A DNA stretch of 22,585 bases from NCBI GenBank assembly GCA_031401035.1, contig JANNRA010000166.1, forward strand, positions 1 through 22,585, read 5' to 3'. The stretch's first letter is position 1. Every line of letters starts with the position of its first letter. The notes under the pieces are model-generated. The model did not search any database. It was given only the letters and a program-made list of their open reading frames with translations, and had not been told where the DNA came from. The position numbers were made by a program, and so were the translations under genes. Positions 22,504 through 22,585 of the stretch are shown in pieces. This stretch comes from JANNRA01 sp031401035. GTDB lineage: Bacteria > Desulfobacterota > Binatia > HRBIN30 > CADEER01.

Positions 22504-22534
22504 GGATCGATCCTCGATACGGCGGCGTCGAGAG

Positions 22535-22585
22535 ATGGAGCGCATGTTCGACAGTCAGCAGAGCGGATCGGGCGCGGTCGCGGAC
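22535..22585 (+). CDS. Possible start of a gene cut by the right window edge
   Basis: ATG at 22535 followed by 17 open codons ending at the window edge (MERMFDSQQSGSGAVAD). A GAGAG stretch adjoins it. The frame is too short to judge composition or family, and a second ATG follows at 22544. It diverges from the ABC exporter. Treat as tentative. Confidence 0.25.
   Translation, partial: MERMFDSQQSGSGAVAD

Larger units (their letters stand above)
22285..22585. other. 301-base terminal region: no strong gene; repeat plus a possible gene start
   Basis: This stretch upstream of the leftward ABC exporter carries no convincing coding frame except a possible start at 22535 (MERMFDSQQS...) that runs off the edge after 17 codons, with GAGAG just before it. 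An AT-rich patch (22377-22387) may belong to a promoter. The repeat at 22473-22503 is described separately. Confidence 0.45.

Overview
The window is very GC-rich DNA, with G or C at most third codon positions, packed with bacterial genes and short gaps. It looks like a Gram-negative, environmental, metabolically versatile bacterium. Lipoprotein and Sec signal peptides, an Uup-type ABC-F protein, a TldD/TldE pair, LLM-class and PPOX-class (possibly F420-using) enzymes, a P450, an ACMSD-like amidohydrolase and a Cys-patterned helical repeat fused to a secreted hydrolase fit lineages such as Binatota/Desulfobacterota-type soil bacteria. That placement is inference from gene style; there is no rRNA or marker gene here. 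No tRNA, rRNA, CRISPR array, transposase or phage gene was seen.

Layout. (1) 1-4295: a TPP-dependent decarboxylase/synthase-like gene, cut by the left edge, runs leftward and diverges from a translationally overlapped tldD-tldE metalloprotease pair. (2) 4399-6141: a leftward operon TetR regulator > PPOX-fold flavin/F420-binding protein > SAM methyltransferase. Its promoter carries a palindrome exactly between -35 and -10. (3) 6236-10522: secreted hydrolases and lipoproteins. These are an 872-residue exported alpha/beta hydrolase with an N-terminal Cys-patterned repeat, a lipoprotein of unknown function, and a lipoprotein alpha/beta hydrolase whose start codon overlaps that of its divergent neighbour. 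(4) 10581-13558: an LLM-class oxidoreductase diverging from an Uup-like ABC-F ATPase, followed by a 30-bp-arm inverted repeat. (5) 13688-15696: a leftward GAF-domain membrane protein and a cytochrome P450. (6) 15917-20355: a FadR-type GntR regulator diverging from a likely catabolic cluster of amidohydrolase, Old Yellow Enzyme and questin-oxidase-like monooxygenase, with a compact shared promoter/operator. (7) 20365-22284: a fused ABC exporter with a hexapeptide tandem repeat in its first periplasmic loop. (8) 22285-22585: non-coding or start of a new gene, containing a second copy of a dispersed CTCCGT-rich repeat.

The genes suggest uptake-independent and intracellular breakdown of cyclic or aromatic compounds: extracellular ester hydrolysis, P450/LLM/OYE/Baeyer-Villiger-type redox steps and ACMSD-type decarboxylation or hydrolysis, with two locally encoded one-component regulators. 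The strongest candidate for something undescribed is the GntR-amidohydrolase-OYE-questin-oxidase-like cluster at 15917-20355. The non-coding elements at 13591-13676 and 15831-15902 and the start-codon-overlapping divergent gene pair at 9626-9633 are also worth checking.
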